The position numbers and the translations under genes were made by a program. Below, piece by piece: positions 46,270 to 56,518 of a stretch of DNA of 64,000 nucleotides. The stretch comes from Aestuariivirga sp. (GTDB lineage: Bacteria > Pseudomonadota > Alphaproteobacteria > Rhizobiales > Aestuariivirgaceae). Under the pieces are notes generated by a model that searched no databases, had not been told where the DNA came from, and saw nothing but the letters and a program-made list of their open reading frames with translations. Where the stretch lies: positions 1 to 64,000 of the forward strand of contig JAUXUN010000005.1 in assembly GCA_030680855.1 (NCBI GenBank). The letters run 5' to 3'. Every line of letters begins with the position of its first letter. Position 1 is the first letter of the stretch.

Positions 46270-47220
46270 ATGATCTATCTGGACTTTGAATCGTCGGTTA
46301 CCGAACTTGAAGGGAAAATCGCCGAATTGCGGGCGCTTGCTGCCGGGGACGCAACGGTTTCAATCGCCGACGAGGTCAAGGCCTTGGAGAAGAAGGCATC
46401 CAAGAGCCTGGCTGATCTCTATGTCAATTTGACGCCCTGGCAAAAGACCCAGGTGGCGCGGCACCCGGACCGGCCCCATGCGCTGGCCTATATCAATGGC
46501 CTGATCACCGACTTCGTGCCCATGGCAGGGGACCGGAAATTCGCCGAGGATTTCGCCGTTGTCGGCGGGCTTGGGCGGTTTCTCGGATCATCAGTGGTTG
46601 TGATCGGCCAGGAAAAAGGGGCCGATACGCAGGGGCGCCTCAAGCATAATTTTGGCATGGCGCGGCCCGAGGGCTACCGCAAGGCCGTGCGGCTGATGGA
46701 ATTGGCGGAGCGGTTTGGCATTCCGGTGATTACCTTTGTGGATACGGCGGGCGCCTATCCCGGCATTGATGCGGAAGAGCGCGGCCAGGCCGAAGCAATC
46801 GCGCGCTCGACCGATTGTTGCATGGGGCTCGGGGTGCCGTTGATTTCCCTGATTATCGGCGAGGGCGGCTCCGGGGGAGCGATTGCCATTGCAACGGGAA
46901 ACAGCGTGCTGATGATGGAACATTCGATTTACAGCGTCATATCGCCGGAAGGGGCAGCCAGCATCCTGTGGCGTGATGCCGGAAGGGCCAAGGATGCGGC
47001 GGCGGCCCTCAAGATCACGGCGCAGGATCTCAAAAAACTGGGAGTTATTGACGATATCGTTAATGAACCGTTAGGCGGCGCGCACCGCCAGCCGGAACAG
47101 GCAATAGCTTCCGCAGGCGAAATGATAGGACGGATACTGGAGGCATTTGCCGGCGTGTCGCCGGACGTCCTGCGGACGCAGAGACGCGAGAAGTTTTTAG
47201 CAATTGGCCGCAGTATCTAA
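46270..47220 (+). CDS. accA: Acetyl-CoA carboxylase carboxyltransferase subunit alpha
   Basis: A 316-residue subunit that with AccD transfers the carboxyl group from biotin to acetyl-CoA for fatty-acid synthesis. [20 protein letters not shown] is the N-terminal helix; [19 protein letters not shown]-type and [40 protein letters not shown] blocks are present. A hairpin CGCGAT/ATCGCG (47223-47250) follows in the short convergent gap with the pilin gene. Confidence 0.96.
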   Translation: MIYLDFESSVTELEGKIAELRALAAGDATVSIADEVKALEKKASKSLADLYVNLTPWQKTQVARHPDRPHALAYINGLITDFVPMAGDRKFAEDFAVVGGLGRFLGSSVVVIGQEKGADTQGRLKHNFGMARPEGYRKAVRLMELAERFGIPVITFVDTAGAYPGIDAEERGQAEAIARSTDCCMGLGVPLISLIIGEGGSGGAIAIATGNSVLMMEHSIYSVISPEGAASILWRDAGRAKDAAAALKITAQDLKKLGVIDDIVNEPLGGAHRQPEQAIASAGEMIGRILEAFAGVSPDVLRTQRREKFLAIGRSI

Positions 47221-47255
47221 AGCGCGATGCCGTCCCGGTGAACTATCGCGAAAGC

Positions 47256-47435
47256 CTATGTCGGGAAAAGGCCCAGCATTACGTCAAACAATGACTCTTT
47301 GACGGTTGTCGACAGCGAAAACATCACGGGTATCAACATGAGTCCCATGGCAGCCGCAATCAAGCCGTACTCGATGGCGGTGGCGCCGCTGGTGTCGCGA
47401 ACGAAAAGCTTTGCTAGATATTTCGCATTCTTCAT
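47256..47435 (-). CDS. Flp/Fap-type type IVb pilin
   Basis: A 59-residue prepilin. After MKNAKYLAKLFVRDTSG the processing and helix segment is ATAIEYGLIAAAMGLMLIPVMFSLST, with the Glu-Tyr pair of Flp pilins. The ATG at 47435 is preferred over an upstream start that adds 12 unrelated residues. It is the likely substrate of a Tad machine whose ATPase genes are not in the window, and relates to the TadE/TadG-like genes at 28-30 kb. Confidence 0.9.
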   Translation of the reverse strand: MKNAKYLAKLFVRDTSGATAIEYGLIAAAMGLMLIPVMFSLSTTVKESLFDVMLGLFPT

Positions 47436-47564
47436 TGTGGCAACCCTGCTTAAAGCGGCTATCGGTGTCATCCCGGACCTTAATCCTGACTTGTTTTCAG
47501 AATCTTAATTCATTGTGTTCCTTTGTATTAATCCCTTTTAGGGGCGGCGTTTCGGTGAATTGAG

Positions 47565-48938
47565 ATGAACAAGACGTTATCACGACGGTCGGTATTTCAG
47601 GGTATTTTCGCCGCACCGTTCGGGGCAGGCCTTGCAGGCGCGCAAATGCCTGCCGAACTCAAGGTGGGTTCACGAATTATTGAGGTTAATGGCCGCGCGG
47701 CGAAGGTTTTCGGCATTGTGAACAGCAGGGGTGGAAGCGGTCTGTCACTGGTGCTGGCGGAACGGTTCCGGGCACGGGTCAAAAACGATCTGGATGTCGA
47801 AACACTTCTGCATTGGCACGGCTTGAACCCGCCATCCGCCCAGGACGGCGTTCCCATGCTGTCGCAGGCGCCATTGAAACCCGGCGAGTCCTTTGACTAT
47901 GAATTTGTGAACACACGTTCCGGCACCCATTGGATGCATTCCCATCTCGGATTGCAGGAGCAGCAGCTTTTGGCCGCACCCCTGATTGTGCGCGAAACGG
48001 CGGAACCCCTGTTTGACGAGCAGGAGCATGTGGTGCTGCTCCATGATTTCACGTTTCGCGATCCGCAGGAAATCTTGGCGGAGCTGAAAGCTGGCGCTGG
48101 GGAGCATGCGGGACACGCGAAGGCCGGCATACTTAACGACATCATGTTTGACGCCTATTTGGCCAATGACCGGACGCTTGCTGATCCGGAAGTTGTGCGG
48201 GTTGGCAGTGCCACGCAAATCCGCCTGCGGATCATCAACGGGGCAGCCGCCAGCAACCTGTGGATTGATCTGGGCACACTTCGGGGCGAACTCATCGCGG
48301 TTGATGGCAATGCGGTGCATCCTCTCAAGGGTTCCCTGTTTCCCTTGGCCGTTGCACAAAGGTCGGATATCCGTGTGAAGCTGCCGGAAGGCAGCGGGGC
48401 ATGGCCCATTCTTTTCAGGCCGGAAGGATTAAGCGCACGGACCGGCATTTATCTCGCAACACAAGGCGCTGAAATTGCCAGGCTTGCAAGCGAGGGTGAG
48501 GTGGCACCGGAAGTGGGCCTGGCACAGGAGATGAAGCTGCGCTCCGTTGCGGTGCTGCCACCCGAACCGGTGACGCGAACTGAAATTGTGACTCTGACGG
48601 GCGGCGGCACGGATTATCTTTGGGGCCTCAATGGCAAGTCTTCCATGCATGAGACGATTTTCACGGTTCGTGAAAACGAGCGCATTGAAATCATCATGCA
48701 GAACCAGACCGGCATGGCGCATCCCGTGCATCTGCACGGGCATTATTTCAAGGTTGCGGCAATCAACAACGTGTCCATCGAAGGGGCGTTGCGCGATACG
48801 GTCCTGGTTCCGCCTTCAACCTCGGTGACCATCAGGTTCGCCGCGGACAATCCCGGGAACTGGGCTTTTCATTGCCACCACCTCTACCACATGAACGCGG
48901 GCATGATGGGGGCCATCAGGTATTCCAACGCGGCGTGA
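47565..48938 (+). CDS. Multicopper oxidase, Tat-exported
   Basis: A 457-residue periplasmic oxidase. The N-terminus NKTLSRRSVFQGI has the Tat twin-Arg pattern. Copper ligands: H83/H85 in LHWHGLNPP, H122/H125/H127 in THWMHSHLG, HPVHLHGHYF, and the terminal HCHHLYHMNAGM which includes the type 1 Cys, His and Met. Roles in the family include Cu(I) oxidation and laccase activity. No copper transport genes are adjacent. It is divergent from the pilin gene. Confidence 0.9.
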   Translation: MNKTLSRRSVFQGIFAAPFGAGLAGAQMPAELKVGSRIIEVNGRAAKVFGIVNSRGGSGLSLVLAERFRARVKNDLDVETLLHWHGLNPPSAQDGVPMLSQAPLKPGESFDYEFVNTRSGTHWMHSHLGLQEQQLLAAPLIVRETAEPLFDEQEHVVLLHDFTFRDPQEILAELKAGAGEHAGHAKAGILNDIMFDAYLANDRTLADPEVVRVGSATQIRLRIINGAAASNLWIDLGTLRGELIAVDGNAVHPLKGSLFPLAVAQRSDIRVKLPEGSGAWPILFRPEGLSARTGIYLATQGAEIARLASEGEVAPEVGLAQEMKLRSVAVLPPEPVTRTEIVTLTGGGTDYLWGLNGKSSMHETIFTVRENERIEIIMQNQTGMAHPVHLHGHYFKVAAINNVSIEGALRDTVLVPPSTSVTIRFAADNPGNWAFHCHHLYHMNAGMMGAIRYSNAA

Positions 48939-49040
48939 CATTACGTTCATAACCCGCGACCTCGATGAAGCTCGAATGGGATTTTTGACTAAAAGGCGAA
49001 TCGCTTTAGCTTCTGCCACTTGTGCGAGCAGGGGCCTTGA

Positions 49041-49793
49041 ATGAAACGTTATCGAAAAGTCCTGATTGGTTTGGCTTTTGTTGCATTAGGCACGTTTGCC
49101 TTTTTCAAGCTCAACTATCCCAGCTCCACCTTCCGATACAAACTTACCGCAGAAGTTATGACGCCCGAAGGCCTCAAAACCGGATCGAGTGTGATTGAAG
49201 TTTCTTACTCTTCGGTTCACCCCTTACCAAATCCTGGCCGTTGGAGTTCGGATAGCGTGACGGGAGAAGCCGTCTATGTTGATTTGGGTGGCGGCAAGAA
49301 TCTGTTTGTGCTCCTGACAAATAGTGAATCCGGAAGGACCGAGAGAGATAGGGACTACTACGGAGGAGGGAGGACCAATGACGATGCTGGGGCTCTCAGG
49401 ACGATTACTCTCCCGCTCAAGATTTTCAATCTAGAGGCAAGGCTTGGAGAAGAGCGCATAATGGCCCGGCAGGTTTGGGAATATCTTGTTCTGCCTGGAA
49501 AAATCGTGGAACCAAACAATCTGCCAACTCTGACAACCTTCCGCGATATCAATGACCCCGAAAGTGTGGAAATTGTTCAACCACAGAATTTGGCGGCCAG
49601 TTTTGGTCAGGGTTACGAACTGCGACTTGCCAGTCTTCAAATCACTGACGAACCGGTTTCTGAAGGTATTGAATCATTATTGCGATGGCTCCCAGAAAAG
49701 AAAACTGAATGGGAAAAAAGTATTTCCATCAGCATCGATGACCTGTTGATTACACGGCTCAATTACAATGCATTCAAGCAACCAATAAAATAG
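49041..49793 (+). CDS. Hypothetical membrane-anchored protein
   Basis: A 250-residue protein with one N-terminal membrane helix (about 7-25) preceded by basic residues, so probably anchored with its body in the periplasm. The rest is mixed beta/alpha with no Cys. No family is recognised. Its base composition is visibly lower in GC than its neighbours, which may mean recent acquisition. It is convergent with secA. Confidence 0.75.
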   Translation: MKRYRKVLIGLAFVALGTFAFFKLNYPSSTFRYKLTAEVMTPEGLKTGSSVIEVSYSSVHPLPNPGRWSSDSVTGEAVYVDLGGGKNLFVLLTNSESGRTERDRDYYGGGRTNDDAGALRTITLPLKIFNLEARLGEERIMARQVWEYLVLPGKIVEPNNLPTLTTFRDINDPESVEIVQPQNLAASFGQGYELRLASLQITDEPVSEGIESLLRWLPEKKTEWEKSISISIDDLLITRLNYNAFKQPIK

Positions 49794-49841
49794 TCGGTAA
49801 AAAAGGGACAGAAATCTGATGTTGGCCGTAATGATCTGACT

Positions 49842-52568
49842 CTAGGCAAAGCTTCCGTGGCAGTGCTTGTATTTCTTTCCCGATCCGCAGGGGCAGGGCT
49901 CGTTGCGGGCGACCTTGCCCCAGGTTTCCGGCCGTTTCGGGTCAAGGGTGGCGGCGGCTGTGGCCGTTGCCTGGCCGAAGACCGGGAAGCCTTCGCCCAC
50001 GTCGTCTTCACCCGATGAGGCATCAATGTGGTGGGCTTCCATGAAGGGGAGATCATCCTCATCGGGCAAAAGTTCGCCGGGGGCCTGCGACTGGATTTCA
50101 ACGCGCATGACCTGCGCCGTGGCGGTTTCACGCAATTTGGAGATCATTGCCTCGAAGAGGTTGAAGCCCTCGGTCTTGTATTCGTTGAGCGGGTCGCGCT
50201 GGCCGTATCCGCGCAAGTGGATGACCTGGCGCAACTGCTCCACCGTAACAATGTGGTCGCGCCAGAGCTGGTCGAGGGTTTGCAGGACAACCGCCTTTTC
50301 AACCTGCTGCATGATGGCGGGGGTAAATTTTTCGCGCTTCGCCTGATACAGCTCGTCGGCCGCTTTGGTCACGCGTTCGCGGATTTCCTCGTCGGCAATA
50401 CCCTCTTCCTTGGCCCAGTCTTCAATGGGAAAATCAATGGCCACGGCTTCGCGCAGGTGCTGGCGCAGCTCGGTGGTTTGCCACTGCTCAGCGTAGGTAT
50501 TTTCGGGCATGTATTTTGAAATGAGATCGTCGATAATCTGGTGGCGCATGTCGTCCACGGTTTCGGAGACATCTTCACCCTTCATGATGCCGATGCGCTG
50601 CTCAAAGATCACCTTGCGCTGGTCGTTCATCACGTTGTCGAATTTGAGAAGATTCTTGCGGATATCGAAGTTCCGGGCCTCGACCTTCTGCTGGGCTTTT
50701 TCGAGGGCCTTGTTGATCCAGGAATGGACAATGGCTTCGCCTTCCTTCAGGCCAAGTTTCTGCAGCATGGAATCCATGCGCTCGGAGCCAAAAATGCGCA
50801 TGAGATCATCCTCAAGGGAGAGGTAGAACCTGGAACGCCCGGGGTCGCCCTGGCGGCCGGAACGGCCACGGAGCTGGTTGTCGATGCGGCGGCTTTCATG
50901 GCGCTCGGTGCCGATGACGAAGAGGCCGCCGGCGGCGATGACCTTCTGCTTGTTCGCTTCGATTTCGTCGGTAATGGCGGCGATGCGCTTGGTCCGCCCG
51001 GCGCCTTCGGGAATCTCTGCCAAATCCGTTGCAATGCGCATGTCGAGATTGCCGCCCAGTTTAATGTCGGTGCCGCGGCCGGCCATGTTGGTGGCAATGG
51101 TCACGGCGCCGGCAATGCCCGCCTGGGAGATGATGGCTGCTTCCTGTTCGTGGTAACGGGCATTCAGGACATTATGCGGCACGCCCATGGATTTTAGCAT
51201 GGCGGCCAGGGTTTCGGATTTCTCGATGGAAGTGGTGCCCACCAGAACCGGCTGGCCGCGCTCGCGGGCATCCTTGATGGTTTCGATGATCGCGGCATAT
51301 TTCTCGCGGGCGGTGCGGTAGACCTCATCGTCTTCATCCTTGCGGTCGACGGCCACGTTGGTGGGGATGTCGATGACCTCGAGCTTGTAGATGTCCATGA
51401 ACTCATCGGCTTCGGTGGAGGCGGTGCCGGTCATGCCTGCCAGCTTCTTGTAGAGCCTGAAATAATTCTGGAAGGTGATCGAGGCAAGCGTCACGTTTTC
51501 CGGCTGGATGGCGGTGTGCTCCTTGGCTTCGAGGGCCTGGTGCAGTCCTTCGGAATAGCGCCGTCCCGGCATCATGCGCCCGGTGAACTCGTCAATGATA
51601 ATCACCTGGTCGTCCTTGACGATGTAGTCCTTGTCGCGCTGGAACAGCTTGTGGGCGCGCAACGCCTGCTGGACGTGATGGACGATGGTGACGTTTTCGG
51701 CATCGTAAAGATTGTCGCCCTTCAGCATGCCGGCAGCACCCAGCACCTGCTCCAGATGTTCGTTGCCTTTTTCCGTCAAGGTGCAGGAACGCTGTTTTTC
51801 ATCGAGTTCGTAGTCATCGGCCGTCAGTTCGGGAATGTACTTGTCCAGGGTATTGTAGAGATCGGACTTGTCATCGAGGGGGCCGGATATGATCAGGGGC
51901 GTTCTGGCTTCGTCAATGAGGATCGAGTCCACTTCGTCGACGATGGCGTAGTTGTGGCCGCGCTGAACCATCTCGTTGAGATGGTATTTCATGTTGTCGC
52001 GGAGGTAATCGAAGCCCAATTCGTTGTTGGTGGCATAGGTTACGTCGCAGGCGTACATGTCCCGGCGCTCGGTGTCCGACAGGCCATGGACAATGACGCC
52101 GGTGGTGAGGCCAAGGAAACTGTAGATCTTGCCCATCCAGTCGGCGTCGCGCTTGGCCAGATAGTCGTTGACGGTGACGACATGAACGCCCTTGCCTTCG
52201 AGGGCATTGAGGTAAACCGCGAGGGTGGCGACCAGGGTTTTGCCTTCACCGGTTTTCATTTCCGAAATGGCGCCATCGTTCAGCACCATGCCGCCGATCA
52301 TCTGCACGTCAAAATGGCGCATGCCAAGGGTGCGCTTGGAGGCCTCGCGGACGACCGCAAATGCCGGAACGAGGAGATCGTCCAAGGTCTTGCCGGCGGC
52401 CAATTCGGCCCTGAAACTTGCAGTTTTGGCCTTCAGGCCGGCATCGGAAAGGGCCGCGAATTCGGCTTCAAGCAGGTTTATTTCCTCGACGGGGGCGCGG
52501 TATTTGACGACTTTCCGGTCGTTGGTTGTGCCGAAGAGTTTTGCCGCGATTGACCGCAGTCCGAGCAT
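49842..52568 (-). CDS. secA: Preprotein translocase ATPase SecA
   Basis: A 908-residue motor of the Sec pathway. [21 protein letters not shown] is the family N-terminus; Walker A is [12 protein letters not shown], Walker [21 protein letters not shown], and [10 protein letters not shown] is in the second nucleotide domain. The C-terminal zinc motif [15 protein letters not shown] is intact, for binding SecB and ribosomes. The ATG at 52568 is used because 44 upstream residues are not conserved. Confidence 0.97.
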   Translation of the reverse strand: MLGLRSIAAKLFGTTNDRKVVKYRAPVEEINLLEAEFAALSDAGLKAKTASFRAELAAGKTLDDLLVPAFAVVREASKRTLGMRHFDVQMIGGMVLNDGAISEMKTGEGKTLVATLAVYLNALEGKGVHVVTVNDYLAKRDADWMGKIYSFLGLTTGVIVHGLSDTERRDMYACDVTYATNNELGFDYLRDNMKYHLNEMVQRGHNYAIVDEVDSILIDEARTPLIISGPLDDKSDLYNTLDKYIPELTADDYELDEKQRSCTLTEKGNEHLEQVLGAAGMLKGDNLYDAENVTIVHHVQQALRAHKLFQRDKDYIVKDDQVIIIDEFTGRMMPGRRYSEGLHQALEAKEHTAIQPENVTLASITFQNYFRLYKKLAGMTGTASTEADEFMDIYKLEVIDIPTNVAVDRKDEDDEVYRTAREKYAAIIETIKDARERGQPVLVGTTSIEKSETLAAMLKSMGVPHNVLNARYHEQEAAIISQAGIAGAVTIATNMAGRGTDIKLGGNLDMRIATDLAEIPEGAGRTKRIAAITDEIEANKQKVIAAGGLFVIGTERHESRRIDNQLRGRSGRQGDPGRSRFYLSLEDDLMRIFGSERMDSMLQKLGLKEGEAIVHSWINKALEKAQQKVEARNFDIRKNLLKFDNVMNDQRKVIFEQRIGIMKGEDVSETVDDMRHQIIDDLISKYMPENTYAEQWQTTELRQHLREAVAIDFPIEDWAKEEGIADEEIRERVTKAADELYQAKREKFTPAIMQQVEKAVVLQTLDQLWRDHIVTVEQLRQVIHLRGYGQRDPLNEYKTEGFNLFEAMISKLRETATAQVMRVEIQSQAPGELLPDEDDLPFMEAHHIDASSGEDDVGEGFPVFGQATATAAATLDPKRPETWGKVARNEPCPCGSGKKYKHCHGSFA

Positions 52569-52926
52569 ATGATTCGTTCCTTGTTTCGGGAGGGCCCGTG
52601 AAAATCTGTGTCGAGAATTGCTGCCTGATAAGGCTTCGGTTCTCAAAGGTCTAGACTTAGTTGCGCGGCCGGATTCCGGGATTGTTTGATCTAAATCCAC
52701 AATTAGGGGCGGATTCCTGATATTTCAATGTGTTGCAGGGTAGCAACAGGTGTCCAAACTACGGCCGCCCCCTCTTGCGCGGCCCGTTCAACAAGACCAA
52801 TGTGCGCGGCAATTCAGGCTTAATGCCATCACGAGAGACAAGAAAATCCGGCTTATTCTTGCCTCTTTTGGTGGCCATTGAGCGTTGCGGCGGGCCAACT
52901 CCCGCCCGGTAAACAGAATTTGGACA
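52569..52926. other. Divergent gap between secA and the parvulin gene
   Basis: This 358-bp gap holds a hairpin TGTTGC/GCAACA (52731-52748), two GANTC sites (near 52673 and 52712) and a possible 39-codon minus-strand ORF (52759-52878, listed separately). No confident promoter was identified for either gene. Confidence 0.5.
52759..52878 (-). CDS. Possible 39-residue basic protein with an AT-hook-like end
   Basis: From ATG at 52878 a short frame encodes MATKRGKNKPDFLVSRDG and ends in GPRKRGRP, the core of an AT-hook. It is very basic. There is no clear ribosome-binding site and no recognised family, so this may be chance in a GC-rich gap. Confidence 0.25.
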   Translation of the reverse strand: MATKRGKNKPDFLVSRDGIKPELPRTLVLLNGPRKRGRP

Positions 52927-52935
52927 ATGGGTTTC

Positions 52936-53892
52936 ATGCCACGCATTCAAGATTACGTGAAGTTTGCACTGCTAACCGGCTTTCTTGGTGCCGCCATGGC
53001 GCTTGGCGCCGGGGCCCAGGAGATAAAGGATGACAAGGTCATTGCCATTGTCAATGGCCACGAAATCAAGATTTCGGAAGTGCAGATGGCCACTGATGAC
53101 ATCATCGGCCAGTTGCCGGATTTGCCGCCGAAACTGCGCTATCCCTTTGTTGTCGAATTCCTGGTTGAGCGCCACCTGATGGCCCAATTGGCCGTCAAGG
53201 AAGGTGTTGCGGATACGGATGAATACAAGCGGCGCCTGGCCCTTTACCAGGCCAAAGCCTTGCGCGATGCCTATTTTTTCCAGAAGATCCGCCCCCAGGT
53301 GACTGACGAAGAAATCAAGGCTGCCTATGACTCTGAATCTGCCAAGGTTGCGCAGACGGAGCGGGTGCGGGCACGGCACGTTCTTCTGGGCTCCGAAAAA
53401 GAGGCAACTGACATTCTGGCCCGTCTCAAGGCCGGCGAGAAATTTGAAGAACTTGCCAAGAAATACAGCCTCGATGGCTCAAAGGACTACGGCGGCGACC
53501 TCGGCTACTTCACTGCGCCTGAAATGGTTGCCGAATTCTCGAAGGCGGCATTTGCGTTGAAGGTTGGCGAAGTTTCACAGCCCGTGAAGACCGATTTTGG
53601 CTGGCACGTGATCAAGATTGAAGACCGCAAGCTGGGCGCGGCGCAGCCTTTTGACCAGGTGAAGTCGGCGATCCGCAATGTTCTCCTGCGCAAGAAGGTG
53701 CAGGAAACCATGGACGAGCTGCGCAAAACCGCCAAGGTTGAAGTTCTCGATGAAGACCTCAAGAAATATGCCGCCGACGTGGAGAAAAAGCGCCGGGCCA
53801 TGTCGGACCAGAAGAATGGTGTTGTGGCCCAGCCGCCAGCCGAAGGCGAAGGCGATACGGGCGGCAAGGGCGATCTGCAGATTCCCGAATAA
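52936..53892 (+). CDS. Periplasmic parvulin-type peptidyl-prolyl isomerase
   Basis: A 318-residue foldase. A signal peptide ([21 protein letters not shown]) leads to a SurA-like N-terminal helical chaperone part (about 25-145) and a parvulin domain ([63 protein letters not shown]). A Lys-rich helix and a Gly/Pro/Glu tail close the protein. Starts at 52927 or 52936 are both possible. It heads the ppiC-argJ-mutT order common in rhizobia. Confidence 0.9.
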   Translation: MPRIQDYVKFALLTGFLGAAMALGAGAQEIKDDKVIAIVNGHEIKISEVQMATDDIIGQLPDLPPKLRYPFVVEFLVERHLMAQLAVKEGVADTDEYKRRLALYQAKALRDAYFFQKIRPQVTDEEIKAAYDSESAKVAQTERVRARHVLLGSEKEATDILARLKAGEKFEELAKKYSLDGSKDYGGDLGYFTAPEMVAEFSKAAFALKVGEVSQPVKTDFGWHVIKIEDRKLGAAQPFDQVKSAIRNVLLRKKVQETMDELRKTAKVEVLDEDLKKYAADVEKKRRAMSDQKNGVVAQPPAEGEGDTGGKGDLQIPE

Positions 53893-53909
53893 TAATCCAG
53901 GGGCAAGCC

Positions 53910-55148
53910 ATGGCGCATAGTGTTTCGCCGCTCGCACCGCGCGCGGTTCCGCATCTTCCTGCCATTGACGGCGTAGCACTGGCCATTGCCGAAACAGGCA
54001 TCCGCTACAAGAACCGGCCTGACGTGCTGCTGGCAACGCTGGCGCCGGGAACCACGGTTGCAGGCTGCTTCACCCTTTCGAAATCCCGCTCGGCGCCGGT
54101 TGACTGGTGCGCCCAGGGCCTGAAGGGTGGTGCGGCGCGGGCCGTGGTAATCAATGCAGGAAACGCCAATGCCTTTACCGGCAAGGCGGGGGTTGCTGCG
54201 GTTACCTCGGTTGCCAAGGCAACCGCGCAATACCTGAAATGCAAACCAGCGGAAATTTTTCAGGCCTCAACCGGGGTCATTGGCGAGCCGCTAAACCCGG
54301 CTCCGATTGTCGACGCCTTGCCGGGATTATTCGCGGCGGCCAAAGCGGAGTGCTGGGACGATGCGGCGCGCGCCATCATGACCACGGATACGTTTTCCAA
54401 GGTGGCGACGGCGACCGTGAAATATGGCGGCAAGACGGTGACCATCAATGGTATCGCCAAGGGCTCCGGGATGATTGCGCCCGACCTGGCCACCATGCTG
54501 GTTTTCATCTTCACCGACGCGGCAATCCCTTCGCGCCTTTTGCAGGCCTTGCTCGCTGCAAGTGTTGCCAAGAGTTTCAATTGCATCACGGTTGATGGGG
54601 ATACATCAACGTCCGATACGGTGCTTTTGTTTGCCACAGGGAAGGCCGGGTCCGCGCCCAAGGGCTTGAAGTCCGCCGGCGATGCGCGGCTAAAAGGGTT
54701 TTCCAAAGGGCTTGATGGGCTGTGCCTTGATCTGGCGCAGCAGGTTGCGCGCGATGGCGAGGGTGCCGAGAAACTCATTGAAATCGCGATTACAGGTGCT
54801 GAGTCTGACAGGGCGGCTCACCGGATAGCGATGTCGATTGCCAATTCACCGTTAGTGAAAACGGCGATTTCCGGCGAGGATGCCAATTGGGGCCGCATTG
54901 TCATGGCCATTGGCAAGGCCGGGGAAAAAGCCATACGTGACAAGCTGCGCATTCGCATCGGAGGCATCCGGGTTGCGAAAAATGGAATGCGCGATCCTGA
55001 CTACAAGGAGGCGGAAATCATGCCCCACATGAAGGGGCGGGAGATCATGATTGAAGCCGATGTCGGCGTGGGGCGGGGCAAGGCCAAGGTCTGGACCTGC
55101 GATCTCACCCATCGCTACATCGATATCAACGGATCCTATCGCAGCTGA
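53910..55148 (+). CDS. argJ: Bifunctional ornithine acetyltransferase/N-acetylglutamate synthase ArgJ
   Basis: A 412-residue enzyme that recycles the acetyl group in arginine synthesis. It matures by self-cleavage before the Thr in [67 protein letters not shown] and the C-terminal [16 protein letters not shown] are all conserved. The last residues overlap the mutT start (TGATG). Confidence 0.96.
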   Translation: MAHSVSPLAPRAVPHLPAIDGVALAIAETGIRYKNRPDVLLATLAPGTTVAGCFTLSKSRSAPVDWCAQGLKGGAARAVVINAGNANAFTGKAGVAAVTSVAKATAQYLKCKPAEIFQASTGVIGEPLNPAPIVDALPGLFAAAKAECWDDAARAIMTTDTFSKVATATVKYGGKTVTINGIAKGSGMIAPDLATMLVFIFTDAAIPSRLLQALLAASVAKSFNCITVDGDTSTSDTVLLFATGKAGSAPKGLKSAGDARLKGFSKGLDGLCLDLAQQVARDGEGAEKLIEIAITGAESDRAAHRIAMSIANSPLVKTAISGEDANWGRIVMAIGKAGEKAIRDKLRIRIGGIRVAKNGMRDPDYKEAEIMPHMKGREIMIEADVGVGRGKAKVWTCDLTHRYIDINGSYRS

Positions 55149-55546
55149 TGCGCATCCTTCTTGTTGCCGCTGTTGCCCTCGTTGATCCGGATGGCCGCGT
55201 GCTGATTGCCAAGCGGCCGGAAGGAAAGGCGCTGGCGGGCCTGTGGGAATTTCCGGGCGGCAAGGTTGAAGCCGATGAGCGGCCTGAAGCGGCGCTGATC
55301 CGTGAACTGAAGGAAGAGCTGGCCATCGACGCGACGGAATCTTGTTTAGCTCCGCTCACCTTCGCCAGCCACGCCTATGAGGAGTTTCATTTGCTTATGC
55401 CGCTCTATGTGTGCCGGCGATGGAAGGGCGTAGTGACTTCGCTGGAAGGTCAGGACCTGCAATGGGTGAAGCCATTGAAGCTCCGCGATTATCCCATGCC
55501 ACCCGCCGACAAGCCGCTCATCGCGCATCTTATTGATCTACTTTAG
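55148..55546 (+). CDS. mutT: 8-oxo-dGTP pyrophosphatase MutT
   Basis: A 132-residue Nudix hydrolase cleaning oxidised nucleotides. The Nudix box runs from GGKVEADERPEAALIREL to KEELAI, with all Glu residues present. WEFPGGK and LPLY-like/QWVKPLKLRDYPMPPADKPLI match the MutT group. It is coupled to argJ and followed by a REP-like element. Confidence 0.92.
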   Translation: MRILLVAAVALVDPDGRVLIAKRPEGKALAGLWEFPGGKVEADERPEAALIRELKEELAIDATESCLAPLTFASHAYEEFHLLMPLYVCRRWKGVVTSLEGQDLQWVKPLKLRDYPMPPADKPLIAHLIDLL

Positions 55547-55566
55547 GAGCCTCAGTTTTACATGGT

Positions 55567-55642
55567 CTCATCATGCCCGCACTTGATTCGGGCATCTTCT
55601 CGGTTGAACGAAGATGGCCGTGTCAAGCACGGCCATGATGAG
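55567..55642. repeat. REP-like palindromic element in a convergent gap
   Basis: Outer CTCATCATG/CATGATGAG ends enclose two hairpins: ATGCCCG..CGGGCAT (55574-55594) and ATGGCCGTG..CACGGCCAT (55614-55636). Between them CTTC/GAAG can pair. It sits between mutT and the convergent methyltransferase gene, like the related unit at 23141-23218. Confidence 0.8.
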
Positions 55643-55666
55643 TAGAGAACTGTTATTGGTTCTAGT

Positions 55667-56512
55667 TTAATTCAGCTTAGTCTCCGGGACCTTTAACGCA
55701 TCGGCCAGGCGGAATTTTGCAGACCCCGGCTTCAAGGGCTTCTGCTGGCTTTCATGGGGAGACCAGGCGGTGGCCCAGGCCACTTCGATGGTGGCGCGGA
55801 TGCGGCCGTCATCATCGGAAAACTTCTGCTGATAGATTGAAATGGCTTCGCCCAGGAGATTGCGGGTGACAGGCTTTCGTGACCTCCCCGTCATGACGTT
55901 TGAAAGACCCAGCGACCTGATTTCATGAATGAGGGCGATGGCATCGGGATAACGCACGATAGTGCGGTCTAGATCCACCACGGGGAGGGCGAGATCGGCG
56001 CGCTGCAACAGCCCGCCCATTTCGCGGACATCAATCATGGGAGCGACGCGGGGCGAGACGCCGCCGGTCACGAGGTCTTCGGCTTCCAACCATGATTGGC
56101 GCAGTTCATTCAGGGTAAGCCCTGCAAACAAACACGCCATGAACAGCCCATCGGGAATGAGGGCGCGGCGGAGTTGGATGAGCCTTCCCGGCACATCGTT
56201 GACGAGATGGAGATCAAGAATATCGAAGATGGCGTCGAAAGCATTGGCCGTGAGGGGCAAGATTTCCGATGCTGTGGGTTCAATGATTTTCAGGTTTTTG
56301 ACTTTGCCCGAGGCGCGAATTGCGGCGGCAATGGGCTCAGGATCTACCGCGATGAGGCAGGCGTGATTGAACGCGCGGGTTATGGGGTCCAATCGTTCAG
56401 CAAGTTCGGTGGCTATGGAGTGGGAAAGAATGTCCGGCCGGTTGAGCTTGGTGCGCTCCAATCGTGTGAGATATAATTCACGGTCGAAAATATTTTCTGC
56501 ACCGGACGCCAT
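55667..56512 (-). CDS. SAM-dependent methyltransferase, NDUFAF5/BioC-like
   Basis: A 281-residue class I methyltransferase-like protein. FDRELYLTRLERTKLN at the start and the long C-terminal segment DRTIVRYPDAIALIHEIRSLGLSNVMTGRSRKPVTRNLLGEA fit the family related to complex I assembly factor NDUFAF5. The glycine-rich SAM loop is weak here (VDPEPIAAAIRASG follows), so SAM binding should not be taken for granted. It is transcribed after the IMPase gene with a six-base gap. Confidence 0.82.
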   Translation of the reverse strand: MASGAENIFDRELYLTRLERTKLNRPDILSHSIATELAERLDPITRAFNHACLIAVDPEPIAAAIRASGKVKNLKIIEPTASEILPLTANAFDAIFDILDLHLVNDVPGRLIQLRRALIPDGLFMACLFAGLTLNELRQSWLEAEDLVTGGVSPRVAPMIDVREMGGLLQRADLALPVVDLDRTIVRYPDAIALIHEIRSLGLSNVMTGRSRKPVTRNLLGEAISIYQQKFSDDDGRIRATIEVAWATAWSPHESQQKPLKPGSAKFRLADALKVPETKLN

Positions 56513-56518
56513 CGCTGT

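Noticed and set aside
51516-52553. 345-codon plus-strand open frame antisense to secA
   Set aside because: High-GC shadow of the SecA coding sequence.
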